Assembly (NCBI GenBank): GCA_945861715.1
Contig: CAMAVK010000001.1
Location: forward strand, 248,001 to 312,000
DNA length: 64,000 bases
Direction of reading: 5' to 3'
Origin: Candidatus Woesearchaeota archaeon
Lineage (GTDB): Archaea; Nanobdellota; Nanobdellia; Woesearchaeales; GW2011-AR9
Shown here in pieces: positions 36,625-45,357 of the stretch (the stretch's first letter is position 1; each line of letters begins with the position of its first letter). Both the position numbers and the translations under genes were made by a program. The notes under the pieces are model-generated. The model saw only the letters and a program-made list of their open reading frames with translations, did not search any database and was not told where the DNA came from.

Positions 36625-37173
36625 CTATTTAATCAATTCCACTTCTACTCTCCACGCAGGAAACAAAGATCGCATAAAATTCGCCTCATACAAATGCCCA
36701 TTCCCTACGCGCACAATTACATTTACAAAAGGTTCAACCAAATAATTCCAGAAATAGCCTCCCTTATAGAATCGAAGGCGTCTACGTATACGTGAAAAGT
36801 GTTGGGTTGAATATTCATATCCTTCTGAATTAAAATGTCCCTTCACATAAAAGTCAAACGTGGTAAACGCAAAAAATCGACAATGCGTTGGATCCATAAA
36901 TGCCGAATTACTTGAAAAGTGAGGAACATCAATTTTGAACTTGCCACCTTTCTTCAAAATCCGAGCAACCTCTTTCATCAAACCATCAAGATTATGAATA
37001 TGCTCCAATACCTGATGAGCTTCAACAATTTCAAATTGCTCAGATTTAAATGGGTAAGGAAACACTTCCAAATTATGAACTACATCTACCCCCGTCCCTT
37101 TAACTATATCCAAATTAATATACCCTGGGTAAATACTTTTGCCGCAACCAAGGTGAAGTTTCTGTAGATTCAT
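36625..37173 (-). CDS. Small SAM-dependent methyltransferase, paralogue of 19708-20262
   Basis: Motif I is LHLGCGKSIYPGYINLD and the helix region is EAHQVLEHIHNLDGLMKEVA. After the core come THCRFFAFTTFDFY, GYFWNYLVEPFVNV and EANFMRSLFPAWRVE, closely parallel to the protein at 19708. The ATG at 37173 (MNLQKLHLGCG) was chosen because a CTTTAAAAA box at 37195-37203 is 26 nt upstream. The longer frame to 37215 would add an implausible hydrophobic leader. It stands alone on the minus strand, next to a branched palindromic stretch. Confidence 0.8.
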   Translation of the reverse strand: MNLQKLHLGCGKSIYPGYINLDIVKGTGVDVVHNLEVFPYPFKSEQFEIVEAHQVLEHIHNLDGLMKEVARILKKGGKFKIDVPHFSSNSAFMDPTHCRFFAFTTFDFYVKGHFNSEGYEYSTQHFSRIRRRLRFYKGGYFWNYLVEPFVNVIVRVGNGHLYEANFMRSLFPAWRVEVELIK

Positions 37174-37194
37174 ATAAAGGAAAAACAATATCCC

Positions 37195-37203
37195 CTTTAA
37201 AAA
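37195..37203 (-). promoter_or_regulatory. TATA box that decides the start of the 36625-37173 gene
   Basis: CTTTAAAAA (plus-strand reading) is centred 26 nt from the ATG at 37173. Confidence 0.5.
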
Positions 37204-37217
37204 TCCTATGAGCAATT

Positions 37218-37360
37218 ATTACTCACTGGGTCTAATATCCCGTTGCTTGCAACGGCAGTGAGTAATATTCAAAAATCCGTTCTGAAAAATTGCCAAGTAC
37301 CCCGCAGCTTGCTGCGAAGTGAGCGTAAGCGAGCGATGGGTAGGCGATTTTAGGATTTTT
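37218..37360. repeat. Branched intergenic palindromic structure
   Basis: Unit one is an 11-bp stem ATTACTCACTG/CAGTGAGTAAT (37218-37228 with 37256-37266) holding the perfect hairpin CCGTTGC-TT-GCAACGG (37240-37255). Unit two is nested: AAAAATCC/GGATTTTT (37271-37278 with 37353-37360), AAAATTGCC/GGCGATTTT (one wobble), TACCC/GGGTA (37298-37302 with 37338-37342), then CGCAGC-TT-GCTGCG (37303-37316) and a GCGTAAGC arm. It lies in the divergent space between a methyltransferase and ino1. It could be a structured RNA or a mobile palindrome. It shares no sequence with the 22701/57826 elements. Confidence 0.75.
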
Positions 37361-37558
37361 GTATTATTCTCTTTTTCTCTCCTATCATTCCCTCTTTTCT
37401 TTACCCTTATCTCCTCTTTCCAGCTGCTTGTCCTATACCCTTCTCTTCTGTACCACAGTTCTATTTTGATGTATCATCCTCCTTAAAAAGAAAAAGCATC
37501 ACCTAATCAATAACAAAGCCAAAATAATCGGGCCTTGTTAAAAAAAGAAGGTGGAAAT
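37361..37558. other. Pyrimidine-rich leader region upstream of ino1
   Basis: After the branched structure there is about 100 nt of very T/C-rich sequence (37370-37480), then an A-rich stretch and the ino1 ribosome-binding site GAAGGTGG at 37547-37554, 5 nt before the ATG. I see no reading frame. Confidence 0.45.
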
Positions 37559-38806
37559 ATGTCAAAAATCGGAGCTCTCTTTGTTGGTTTAAATGGTGGA
37601 GTAGCGTCAACCAGTATAATCGGCGCAATATCAATTGGAAAAGGTCTAACCCCACCCTACGGTCTTTACACTGAAACACTTATCTCACCAGTAATTAACG
37701 GAAAATTAGCGAGACTAAATCAGCAGCCAATCAAAGAAATTCTAAATCTCATCAATTTCCAAGATGTTGTTTTTGGCGGCTGGGATATCGAAGAACGAAA
37801 TTTGTACGAATGTGCAATCGAATCTGGAATCGTACCAAAAGAAATGGTCACGCAATTAGAACCTGAACTCAAAAGCATCAGAAGTTTCCCTGGTATTTTT
37901 TCAAAAGAATTCATCAAAAATCTTGACGCAAAGGATCATGCCAAAGGACATTCACTCTATGAACAAGCTCAATCATTGAGGCAAAACATCAAAGATTTCA
38001 AACACACACACAACCTCCAAACTGTTATTGTAATCAACACAGCATCAACTGAAGTGTATCACGAAACCAGTACAACTCACTCCTCTTTAGAGCGATTCGA
38101 AACAGGTTTAAAAGAAAGCGACCCCCTCATCGGCCCAGCACAGATCTACGCCTACGCAGCCATCAGTGAAAATTGCCCGTATGCAAATTTTACTCCAAGC
38201 CTTGCTGAAGAAATTCCCGCGTTAAGAGAACTTGCACAAAAAACAAAAACCCCCATCGCAGGAAAAGATGGAAAAACTGGTCAAACATTACTCAAAACCG
38301 CAATAGCCCCAATGTTTCGTCTAAAGAATCTTCACATCGAAGGCTGGTTCTCAACCAACATACTAGGAAACAAAGATGGTCTCGTTCTTGACGATCCAGG
38401 TAGTTTAAAATCAAAAATAGTAACCAAATCAAGTGTTCTTGACTCAATCTTGGGGTATCATCCATATCACAAAGTCAACATCAACTATTATCCTCCACGA
38501 GGCGATGATAAAGAAGCATGGGACAACATAGACTTCAAAGGAGTTCTTGGCATGCCAATGCAAATAAAAATAAACTTTCTCTGCAAGGACTCAATTCTTG
38601 CTGCAGGCAACGTGTTAGATCTTATCCGGCTCTTAGAATACACAAAACGTATTGGTGAATCTGGTGTACAAGAACAACTTGGGTTTTTCTTCAAATGCCC
38701 AACAACTGTTCAAATCGGCTCACAACCAATCCACGACTTCTTCAAACAAGAAGGAATATTAAAAGAGTGGTTCAGAGAAAAAGTATACGGAGTAAAGTAT
38801 AATTAA
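37559..38806 (+). CDS. ino1: Myo-inositol-1-phosphate synthase
   Basis: Ino1 cyclises glucose-6-phosphate to inositol-1-phosphate using NAD. The N-terminal LFVGLNGGVASTSIIGA is the nucleotide site. VVFGGWDIEERNLYECA and VINTASTEVY follow, and the catalytic core KTGQTLLKTAIAPMF and STNILGNKDGLVLDDPGSLK is conserved. The ATG at 37559 (MSKIG) has GAAGGTGG just upstream, so it is preferred to the 37535 codon. At 415 aa it has the archaeal/bacterial length. Its product would feed the IPCT-like enzyme at 23152 or inositol-lipid synthesis. Confidence 0.93.
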   Translation: MSKIGALFVGLNGGVASTSIIGAISIGKGLTPPYGLYTETLISPVINGKLARLNQQPIKEILNLINFQDVVFGGWDIEERNLYECAIESGIVPKEMVTQLEPELKSIRSFPGIFSKEFIKNLDAKDHAKGHSLYEQAQSLRQNIKDFKHTHNLQTVIVINTASTEVYHETSTTHSSLERFETGLKESDPLIGPAQIYAYAAISENCPYANFTPSLAEEIPALRELAQKTKTPIAGKDGKTGQTLLKTAIAPMFRLKNLHIEGWFSTNILGNKDGLVLDDPGSLKSKIVTKSSVLDSILGYHPYHKVNINYYPPRGDDKEAWDNIDFKGVLGMPMQIKINFLCKDSILAAGNVLDLIRLLEYTKRIGESGVQEQLGFFFKCPTTVQIGSQPIHDFFKQEGILKEWFREKVYGVKYN

Positions 38807-38854
38807 ATTCACTAAACATTTAATATTTTTTTATTTTATGGTATAGATTTTAAG

Positions 38855-39283
38855 CTATACCTGTCCAACGGTTCCTATTCCATCGCCTATTTCCAAATTA
38901 TTTTTCTTCCCTCTCTCAAATAACATGACCAAAATAACAACCAGCAACAAGACATACAACGCTATTGTTGTAATAACCGCGTGATACTTCACATGCACTC
39001 CTATGAGTCCCAATAGGTAGCTTCCAATTCCAAAGAAAGCGATTGCACCCCCAACTCCAAGACTAGTTCGCAAAAGTCTGCCTTCATTGGAAAGCATTAA
39101 CCCTAATAAGTATCCGGGGATATAAAATGCTAAGATTATAAACAACGAAAACATCAACGCAACAGAAATGGATTGGTAAAAGGTAATCAAGAGTAATCCT
39201 GCTATCGCAATCAATCCAATGAAAAAATATCTCCTTTCAATCAAAAAGATTCGCCTAACTTTTTCAATTAATGACATCATCAC
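38855..39283 (-). CDS. Small four-helix membrane protein
   Basis: Not recognised as a family. The 142 residues hold four hydrophobic segments (about 20-35, 40-60, 73-93 and 100-122), with a basic start MSLIEKVRRIFLIERR and a polar C-terminal tail. Its first 20 nt overlap the end of the 579-aa membrane gene upstream, so it is coupled to it. The pattern of a small polytopic partner behind a GT-C protein suggests an accessory subunit, but that is inference from position only. Confidence 0.5.
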   Translation of the reverse strand: MMMSLIEKVRRIFLIERRYFFIGLIAIAGLLLITFYQSISVALMFSLFIILAFYIPGYLLGLMLSNEGRLLRTSLGVGGAIAFFGIGSYLLGLIGVHVKYHAVITTIALYVLLLVVILVMLFERGKKNNLEIGDGIGTVGQV

Positions 39284-41003
39284 ACCTCTGCCGAATGTTC
39301 AAATTAGAAATGAGTACGTGCCCCGGCTCATTAAATTCTACCAAAAACCCATTTTGATTAAAAATATTTTGGATTACAGGGAGAACCTCATCGGTTATAC
39401 GAAGTATCAAAAGAATATGCCCAAAGGAACACACTGATCTCTGGACCGCTGCACAGGACTTCGCTACCTCTTGAGCGGCCACATAATTTCCCGTATCATT
39501 TTTACGATAGTTCGTTCCCTCGCATACTGGGATAACAATCATATCTGAACTTGTATTGCCACTCATCAATTGAATATAGGATTGTTGCTTATCTACTTGG
39601 AAAACACGAGCTCCATGCAGCATCCAATACATTTTTTCCGCAGGATCTCCAGGTTCATAAATCAGCACTTCTTCATTTGGATAAATTTTTGCCTGTGCAG
39701 CTCCAATAAGTCGCATGTCTGCTTCATCATATATTGATATCCCCATTTTAGACTCTTTTAATGTGAATGTCTTCAGATTTCCATCCGATACGTGATAAAA
39801 CATCAACATCATTAATAAGCTAAATGTTGTAAGCGTTACCACTCGTTTAACCGTTTCACTTTTTGTTTGTGTTAAGAAAGTAACCACCTGATACACTGCA
39901 ACTCCCACAAAAAATGCTAACACCATAGGCCACAAAAAGCGATATTGGTATGCTCGCCATTGATTGAGATACGTTCCAAAGCCAATTAAAAAAAATCCTA
40001 CAAATGCAGCATACATTTCAGCATTCTTGTTGTGTCTAACAATAGCCACCAGTGACAAACCAACTCCTATTAAAATAATCCACCACCAATATCCAAAATG
40101 TGTATAATGAATACTTGCAAATCCAAAGTTATCGGAAGTGATAATATGGTTAAACTTAATGGGATCACTTCCATCCGCAATCCAGGTTTGAGAAAAAATA
40201 AGCAAGTATCCAATAGAGATAAGTATTCCAATCAAACCGCCACCCACGCAAAAACCAATATCCTTCCATCGTCTATCCCAAATCCAAATCAAACCAATCA
40301 ATCCATAAATCGCAAGAAAATAAATTAACTCTGATGGATGAACTAAATTAAGTGCTCCAACCGATAACCCTAAAAGAATCATCACCATCCACTTGTGCTG
40401 CAATCGAGATAATTGCAATATCAACGCAATTGATAAAATCAAAAAGAACATTCCTGCAATGTACAAATGTTGTCCCCACGTAAACGCTGCAATAAATGGA
40501 AAAGAAAAGACAAACAACATCATTGGTAAACTAAATATTGCTGCATTCACATGAATCAATCGTATCAACCCATAAACTATCAGCATACTAAGTAACATTA
40601 AACCAACTAAGAACACTTGATTCACATCCCAGGGAGCAACACCAAGCACTGATGATATCGATGCAACACTGTAATATAACCATGGGGGTTGAATAGCAAC
40701 AAGGCCAGCATTTCCATTAACCATGTCAGCCGGAGTAGAAACATAATTCCCCTCTCGTAAAATTCTCTCTTCATAGGCTAAATGCCAGTATGCATCCTTT
40801 GCTTGGAACCCAGCAGGCGCATTATGAGTAAGGCTATGCCCAAATATGGGTGAAATCATAAAGAAACTCACAAACAACAAGAAAATTATCCATACCAGTA
40901 CTTCCAGTCTATAGCCTGCAGTTATCCAATGAGCAAAAGTACCAACCCATGACATCGAGCTGCTTTGCACCTCAGCCATCCTTCGTTGTTTGTGTCTCTT
41001 CAT
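39264..41003 (-). CDS. Polytopic membrane protein, GT-C-like, with C-terminal soluble domain
   Basis: About 11-12 membrane segments (35-435) and a C-terminal extracytoplasmic domain of about 140 residues containing EVLIYEPGDPAEKMYWMLHG. The first large loop holds GFQAKDAYWHLAYEERILRE, where a Lys-Asp and Glu-Glu set resembles the acid-bearing loop of GT-C or STT3-type enzymes. This suggests a polyprenyl-phosphate-dependent glycosyltransferase. The gene sits 19 nt after a GT4 glycosyltransferase and overlaps the small membrane gene downstream, forming a three-gene operon. Confidence 0.6.
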   Translation of the reverse strand: MKRHKQRRMAEVQSSSMSWVGTFAHWITAGYRLEVLVWIIFLLFVSFFMISPIFGHSLTHNAPAGFQAKDAYWHLAYEERILREGNYVSTPADMVNGNAGLVAIQPPWLYYSVASISSVLGVAPWDVNQVFLVGLMLLSMLIVYGLIRLIHVNAAIFSLPMMLFVFSFPFIAAFTWGQHLYIAGMFFLILSIALILQLSRLQHKWMVMILLGLSVGALNLVHPSELIYFLAIYGLIGLIWIWDRRWKDIGFCVGGGLIGILISIGYLLIFSQTWIADGSDPIKFNHIITSDNFGFASIHYTHFGYWWWIILIGVGLSLVAIVRHNKNAEMYAAFVGFFLIGFGTYLNQWRAYQYRFLWPMVLAFFVGVAVYQVVTFLTQTKSETVKRVVTLTTFSLLMMLMFYHVSDGNLKTFTLKESKMGISIYDEADMRLIGAAQAKIYPNEEVLIYEPGDPAEKMYWMLHGARVFQVDKQQSYIQLMSGNTSSDMIVIPVCEGTNYRKNDTGNYVAAQEVAKSCAAVQRSVCSFGHILLILRITDEVLPVIQNIFNQNGFLVEFNEPGHVLISNLNIRQRCDDVIN

Positions 41004-41022
41004 TTGTATCTAATAGTTCTCA

Positions 41023-42147
41023 TCATTTTTTCTTGCTTTTCTTTAGCACATTTTTTCTTTGAGATTCCTTTTCCTCCAACGCCTTAACTACCGCATCTCC
41101 GAACGCCAGAGCAGTCATATCTGAAACAAGTATCCCTTTACCCGGCTTGACCACTTCAGGATGTGAACCCACATTAAAAACAACCACAGGTTTTCCACAA
41201 GCTTGTGCTTCAGCAGCAGGCAAATTAAACCCTTCCCATTGTGTGCAACTCGTATACACATCACACGCTCCATAAAGTTGAGGAAGCTCCGCATCCTGTG
41301 TAAATCCCACAAAAATAATATGAGGGTCACCCTTAGCAAGCAATCGTAACTTCTCTGAGTATTCTTTAAACGTTGGCTTCCCAACAATAAGCAGTCTAGC
41401 GTGAGGAAATCGTTTCTGCACCACCCGAAACGCCTCAATAAGAATGTGAACGCCCTTGTGTGGAGAGATCCGCCCAACATAAAGTAATGTTGGAAACGTA
41501 AGTCCATACTTTTTGATCATAGCAGACCCATCAACCGACGGTTTGTACTCTGGGCGAAGTTTGCAGTACTCAATACTCCCATCAACCCCTGTTTCTTTCT
41601 TCAGTTCCTTCCGTAAAAAATCACTAATTGACGTTGAACTATCAGCTCCCTGTACCGTCAATTTCGTCAAAAATAGAAAGAACCGCATATACAACCTCTC
41701 AAGCGGTGTTTCAAAAAGATGAGGATACGCAATTCCCATATTATAATAATTATAATGCAATCTAAATCGTCTTCGCGCTTTGGATGCAAGAATTGTCATT
41801 GGATACATATGACAAATGATTTTATCAAATCCTTCAAGCATTTTAACATACTTGCGAACTTTCAACACATCAACAAAAAAAAGCAGGCGATAAATCCGTT
41901 GCACAAAAGGACTCTTTGGCATCCCCATACGCACAATCTCAACTCCAGCAGGAACTGGAATATCTCCTTCAAATGTAAAAATAGTAATTTTATGACCGGC
42001 TGCAGCCAGATCCTTAGCCTGCAGTTCAACCACACGATCAGGCCCACTAAAATACGAAAACGTCGGACTTAAAATTGCAATCTTAAGTGACCGCCCTTGT
42101 TGTACCTTATTCATTACCACTCCCTTCTTAGTGTGATCTATAACCAT
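41023..42147 (-). CDS. Family 4 glycosyltransferase
   Basis: A retaining GT-B enzyme. The N-terminal domain starts LKIAILSPTFSYFSGPDRVV. The C-terminal domain has LLYVGRISPHKGVHILIEAF and the nucleotide-sugar site YTSCTQWEGFNLPAAEAQAC, followed by GKPVVVFNVGSHPEVV (the E-x7-E type motif). Two starts compete. The ATG at 42147 is about 28 nt from a TTTAAATA box (42171-42178) and fits the leaderless rule. The ATG at 42114 follows GGGAG. I list the former. It is the first gene of an operon with the 579-aa and small membrane proteins. Confidence 0.88.
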   Translation of the reverse strand: MVIDHTKKGVVMNKVQQGRSLKIAILSPTFSYFSGPDRVVELQAKDLAAAGHKITIFTFEGDIPVPAGVEIVRMGMPKSPFVQRIYRLLFFVDVLKVRKYVKMLEGFDKIICHMYPMTILASKARRRFRLHYNYYNMGIAYPHLFETPLERLYMRFFLFLTKLTVQGADSSTSISDFLRKELKKETGVDGSIEYCKLRPEYKPSVDGSAMIKKYGLTFPTLLYVGRISPHKGVHILIEAFRVVQKRFPHARLLIVGKPTFKEYSEKLRLLAKGDPHIIFVGFTQDAELPQLYGACDVYTSCTQWEGFNLPAAEAQACGKPVVVFNVGSHPEVVKPGKGILVSDMTALAFGDAVVKALEEKESQRKNVLKKSKKK

Positions 42148-42262
42148 ATTGAACTATCTTGTCCAAGTCGTTTAAATACTTTATTAATCTGTAAACGGTG
42201 TAGAGATGCTCCTAACAACAAAAAAATAATGACCTTGAAATGTATCCAAGAGAAAGAAAGAA

Positions 42263-43099
42263 TCAAAACTCATATTTATGCAAATCACCCGCATCAAAAT
42301 TCCGATCAATAATTCCAATAAATTCAGTCTGTGGTGCTGGCATAACAACATGAGCAACATGGCGAGGAACAGTAATCATCTCTTTTGGAATCAACTTATG
42401 TCTTCGTCGTTCTTTACGCGAATCCAATATCCATTCTTGAGAGCCAGATACCAAAAAATACCATTCCTTCATTTTTCGATGAAAATGATTTCCTAATTTC
42501 AACCCTTCCGCATCAGCAATACTAAAAACTTTAACCCGCTCAGTGACATCAATAATCGAACGTCGCGCATCAATATTAGTCATAGAAGGTTCTCTCAGAC
42601 TTTCCATATATGTTGCCTTCAAGTATTGATTCTTTTCCATATGGGAACCATTCTGTAATTCATATCTCGAGATTGGGATATCTAAAAATCGTGATTGCTC
42701 AGGTGTATGGATAACAACCTCCATGCCGGGCGGAATAATAGTTCTCTCCCCTTTACATAATTTAAAACATCCGTGACTTCTTCCTGCAAGTATTGCAGCT
42801 TTACTCATACGTGACATTTCGAACTCAACTTTCACAGCGTTATCAATCACGTAAATCACTCGCCCACTACGCGAACCAGATGTAGAGAATTCATGTCGTA
42901 ACGGTTGAGGAACATAAATATCTCGATCATGCACTGGCAATTTTTCATATTCATCATCTATCATTTTCGAAGTCGGGTTCTCGGTATAGCTTATCCCAAA
43001 TGGAAGAGCATAATGGTTTAAAATCTCATCCCGCGTTCCATAGGTATGTGTCCTTTGTGGAACACTAACCAAATTATCAATTGAATCAAAACGTACCAT
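42263..43099 (-). CDS. Cupin-domain protein, probable sugar-epimerase/isomerase-like (WxcM-type)
   Basis: The C-terminal half (about 185-275) is a cupin of the FdtA/WxcM or dTDP-4-keto-sugar 3,5-epimerase type. GNHFHRKMKEWYFLVSGSQE holds the two His and the Glu, and VPRHVAHVV closes the barrel. The N-terminal half carries a second beta-rich region with GRVIYVIDNAVKV and CKLCKGERTIIPPGMEVVIH-like spacing, so the protein may be a bicupin. The ATG at 43099 has GGAG 10 nt upstream, and the GTG at 43120 is an alternative. It could supply the missing epimerisation for a dTDP-deoxysugar, although it lies 7 kb from rmlB. Confidence 0.65.
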   Translation of the reverse strand: MVRFDSIDNLVSVPQRTHTYGTRDEILNHYALPFGISYTENPTSKMIDDEYEKLPVHDRDIYVPQPLRHEFSTSGSRSGRVIYVIDNAVKVEFEMSRMSKAAILAGRSHGCFKLCKGERTIIPPGMEVVIHTPEQSRFLDIPISRYELQNGSHMEKNQYLKATYMESLREPSMTNIDARRSIIDVTERVKVFSIADAEGLKLGNHFHRKMKEWYFLVSGSQEWILDSRKERRRHKLIPKEMITVPRHVAHVVMPAPQTEFIGIIDRNFDAGDLHKYEF

Positions 43100-43323
43100 C
43101 TGTAATATCTCCAAACACACCTAAGAACCACTAACTATTTTTAAACCAAAATCAACGCAATAAACTTAATCTGATTAATCCAAAATGCCTAATCCAATTT
43201 ATATATCTTGTGGATGAGTATTACTTTCATCAAAAATCTCAACATGACCACACCCCTTAACCTAGAACACTGAACAGTAAACTTTAAAAGAGCCGCAAAA
43301 CCGATAAAACATGGTGGTTTTAA

Positions 43324-44376
43324 TTGAAAACAGCTCTCATTACAGGTATAACGGGTCAGGACGGGTCATATTTAGCAGAATTCCTTCTCAAAAAAGGGTA
43401 CAAAGTATACGGCCTTGTACGTAGAATTTCAACCCCAAATTATTGGAGATTTAATCATATCCTCGACAAAGTAATTTTAATCGAAGGTGATTTACGAGAT
43501 CAAGCTTCATTAAATCACGCGGTTCGAACCAGTCAACCAGATGAAGTCTATAATCTCGCAGCACAATCGTACGTCGCAACAAGTTGGAAACAAGCCGAAG
43601 CAACCACTGAAATTACCGGCCTAGGAACACTCAAAATGCTCGAAGCCGTTCGACATTTTGCACCAAAAGCACGCTTCTATCAAGCATCATCAAGCGAAAT
43701 GTACGGAAACGCAACCGAAAATATTCAAGACGAACAAACTAAATTTAGCCCCCGAAGTCCATATGCAACCGCAAAGCTCTACGCGCATTGGATTGCTGTA
43801 AACTACCGGGAATCATATGGTATGTACGTATGTTGTGGAATTCTCTTTAATCATGAATCCCCACGTAGAGGAATTGAATTTGTAACCAGAAAAATCACTG
43901 ATGGTGTCGCAAGAATTAAACATGGTGTTGCATCTGAGCTCATTATGGGCAGCCTCGAATCGAAACGAGATTGGGGTTTTGCAGGTGACTATGTTGAAGC
44001 CATGTGGATGATGTTACAACAGGACAAACCAAATGATTACGTAATTTCAACAGGACAAACACATACAGTGCGCGAGTTCATCGAAGCATCGTTTAAACGT
44101 GCAGGAATTCATGATTGGGAAAAATATGTTAAACAACATGCAATTCATATGCGTCCAGCCGAACTGCACGTACTTCAAGGTTCAAGCGATAGGGCACGAA
44201 ATGAATTAGGTTGGATACCTAAAACCGATTTTCATGGGTTAGTAAACATGATGATGGATGCTGACTTACAACGTGTAGCGCAAGAAGTACAAATCAAGCA
44301 ATGGCAGACCACCTCTTCCTCGCAACCAAATACCATCCCTTCATCCGTCATATCTCCTCTACCGCCGCTCCAGTAA
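43324..44376 (+). CDS. gmd: GDP-mannose 4,6-dehydratase
   Basis: Gmd turns GDP-D-mannose into GDP-4-keto-6-deoxymannose. The motifs TGITGQDGSYLAEFLLKKGY, YGLVRRIST, NLAAQSYV, QASSSEMYG and SPYATAKLYAHW (catalytic Tyr/Lys) are all present. FNHESPRRGIEFVTRKIT and GSLESKRDWGFAGDYVEAMW are also unmistakable. The start is TTG at 43324, directly after an in-frame TAA, with GGTGG (43313-43317) 6 nt upstream. A CTTTAAAAG box near 43282-43290 serves it. The next gene, 15 nt on, is the matching reductase. Confidence 0.95.
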   Translation: MKTALITGITGQDGSYLAEFLLKKGYKVYGLVRRISTPNYWRFNHILDKVILIEGDLRDQASLNHAVRTSQPDEVYNLAAQSYVATSWKQAEATTEITGLGTLKMLEAVRHFAPKARFYQASSSEMYGNATENIQDEQTKFSPRSPYATAKLYAHWIAVNYRESYGMYVCCGILFNHESPRRGIEFVTRKITDGVARIKHGVASELIMGSLESKRDWGFAGDYVEAMWMMLQQDKPNDYVISTGQTHTVREFIEASFKRAGIHDWEKYVKQHAIHMRPAELHVLQGSSDRARNELGWIPKTDFHGLVNMMMDADLQRVAQEVQIKQWQTTSSSQPNTIPSSVISPLPPLQ

Positions 44377-44391
44377 ATATAACATAAGATA

Positions 44392-45345
44392 ATGACCACG
44401 GATTCAAAAAAAGTAATCATCACCGGAGGAGGGGGATTCGTTGGGAAGTATCTCTCTCAATATTTGGTTGAACAAGGTTTTGTGGTATACGGCTTCGACC
44501 GGCATGGTTCAGACATTCCAAATATCACTACTGTTATTATTGACATTCTAGACAAAGAAAAAGTTGATAAATATATTCAACAGATATCACCAACCCATCT
44601 TATCCATCTTGCGGCACAATCGTCAGTTAAAAAAAGTTGGGACAACCCAACTCAAACAATAAGCATCAACGTTGAGGGTACAAGAAACATTCTTGAGTCT
44701 ATCACCCTACATACTCCTAAATGCACAGTCCTCATTATCTCCTCTGCTGAAATATACGGAACGCCTAAAATTCTTCCAATCACTGAACAAACACCAATTA
44801 ATCCTAACAATCCTTACGCCGAGTCACGAAAACAGCAAGAAGAATTATGCCAGAATTTCATCACCAAAAATAAACTCAACCTCATCATCGCAAGAAGTTT
44901 TCCTCACACCGGTGCGGGTCAATCAGATCAGTTTGTCTGCTCAAATTTCGCAAAGCAAATCGCGTTAATTGAAGCAAATCAACAGCCTCCCATTCTCACT
45001 GTAGGCAATCTCGAAGCCAAAAGAGATTTTACTGATGTTCGTGACGTAGTAAGAGCATACCATCTCCTCATCACCACCCCTCATACTAGCGGAGTATTCA
45101 ATGTATGTTCAGCAAAAAGTATTCCCATTTCATCAATTCTCTCAACCCTCCAAACTTTTAGTACCTCGAAAATAACAATCAAACAAGATCCAGACAAAAT
45201 GCGACCAAGTGACATCCCAAACATGGTAGGAAGCAATACCAAATTACAACAAGCAACCAACTGGAAACCTATCATCCCAATCAATCAGACTCTTCAAGAA
45301 ATACTCCATTATTGGCGAAATGAGATTCTAAAAAATCAGTCCTAA
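44392..45345 (+). CDS. rmd: GDP-6-deoxy-D-mannose reductase (GDP-D-rhamnose-forming)
   Basis: The enzyme reduces the 4-keto group of the Gmd product, giving GDP-D-rhamnose. The N-terminus KVIITGGGGFVGKYLSQYL is the NAD(P) fold. The catalytic set is SSAEIYG plus YAESRK, so the usual YxxxK is here Y-A-E-S-R-K, with an Arg before the Lys. SFPHTGAGQSDQFVCSNFA and TVGNLEAKRDFTDVRDVVRA are characteristic of Rmd rather than GDP-fucose synthase. Its position right behind gmd supports this. GDP-talose-type reductases are a remaining alternative. Confidence 0.85.
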   Translation: MTTDSKKVIITGGGGFVGKYLSQYLVEQGFVVYGFDRHGSDIPNITTVIIDILDKEKVDKYIQQISPTHLIHLAAQSSVKKSWDNPTQTISINVEGTRNILESITLHTPKCTVLIISSAEIYGTPKILPITEQTPINPNNPYAESRKQQEELCQNFITKNKLNLIIARSFPHTGAGQSDQFVCSNFAKQIALIEANQQPPILTVGNLEAKRDFTDVRDVVRAYHLLITTPHTSGVFNVCSAKSIPISSILSTLQTFSTSKITIKQDPDKMRPSDIPNMVGSNTKLQQATNWKPIIPINQTLQEILHYWRNEILKNQS

Positions 45346-45357
45346 CTCCACACCAAA

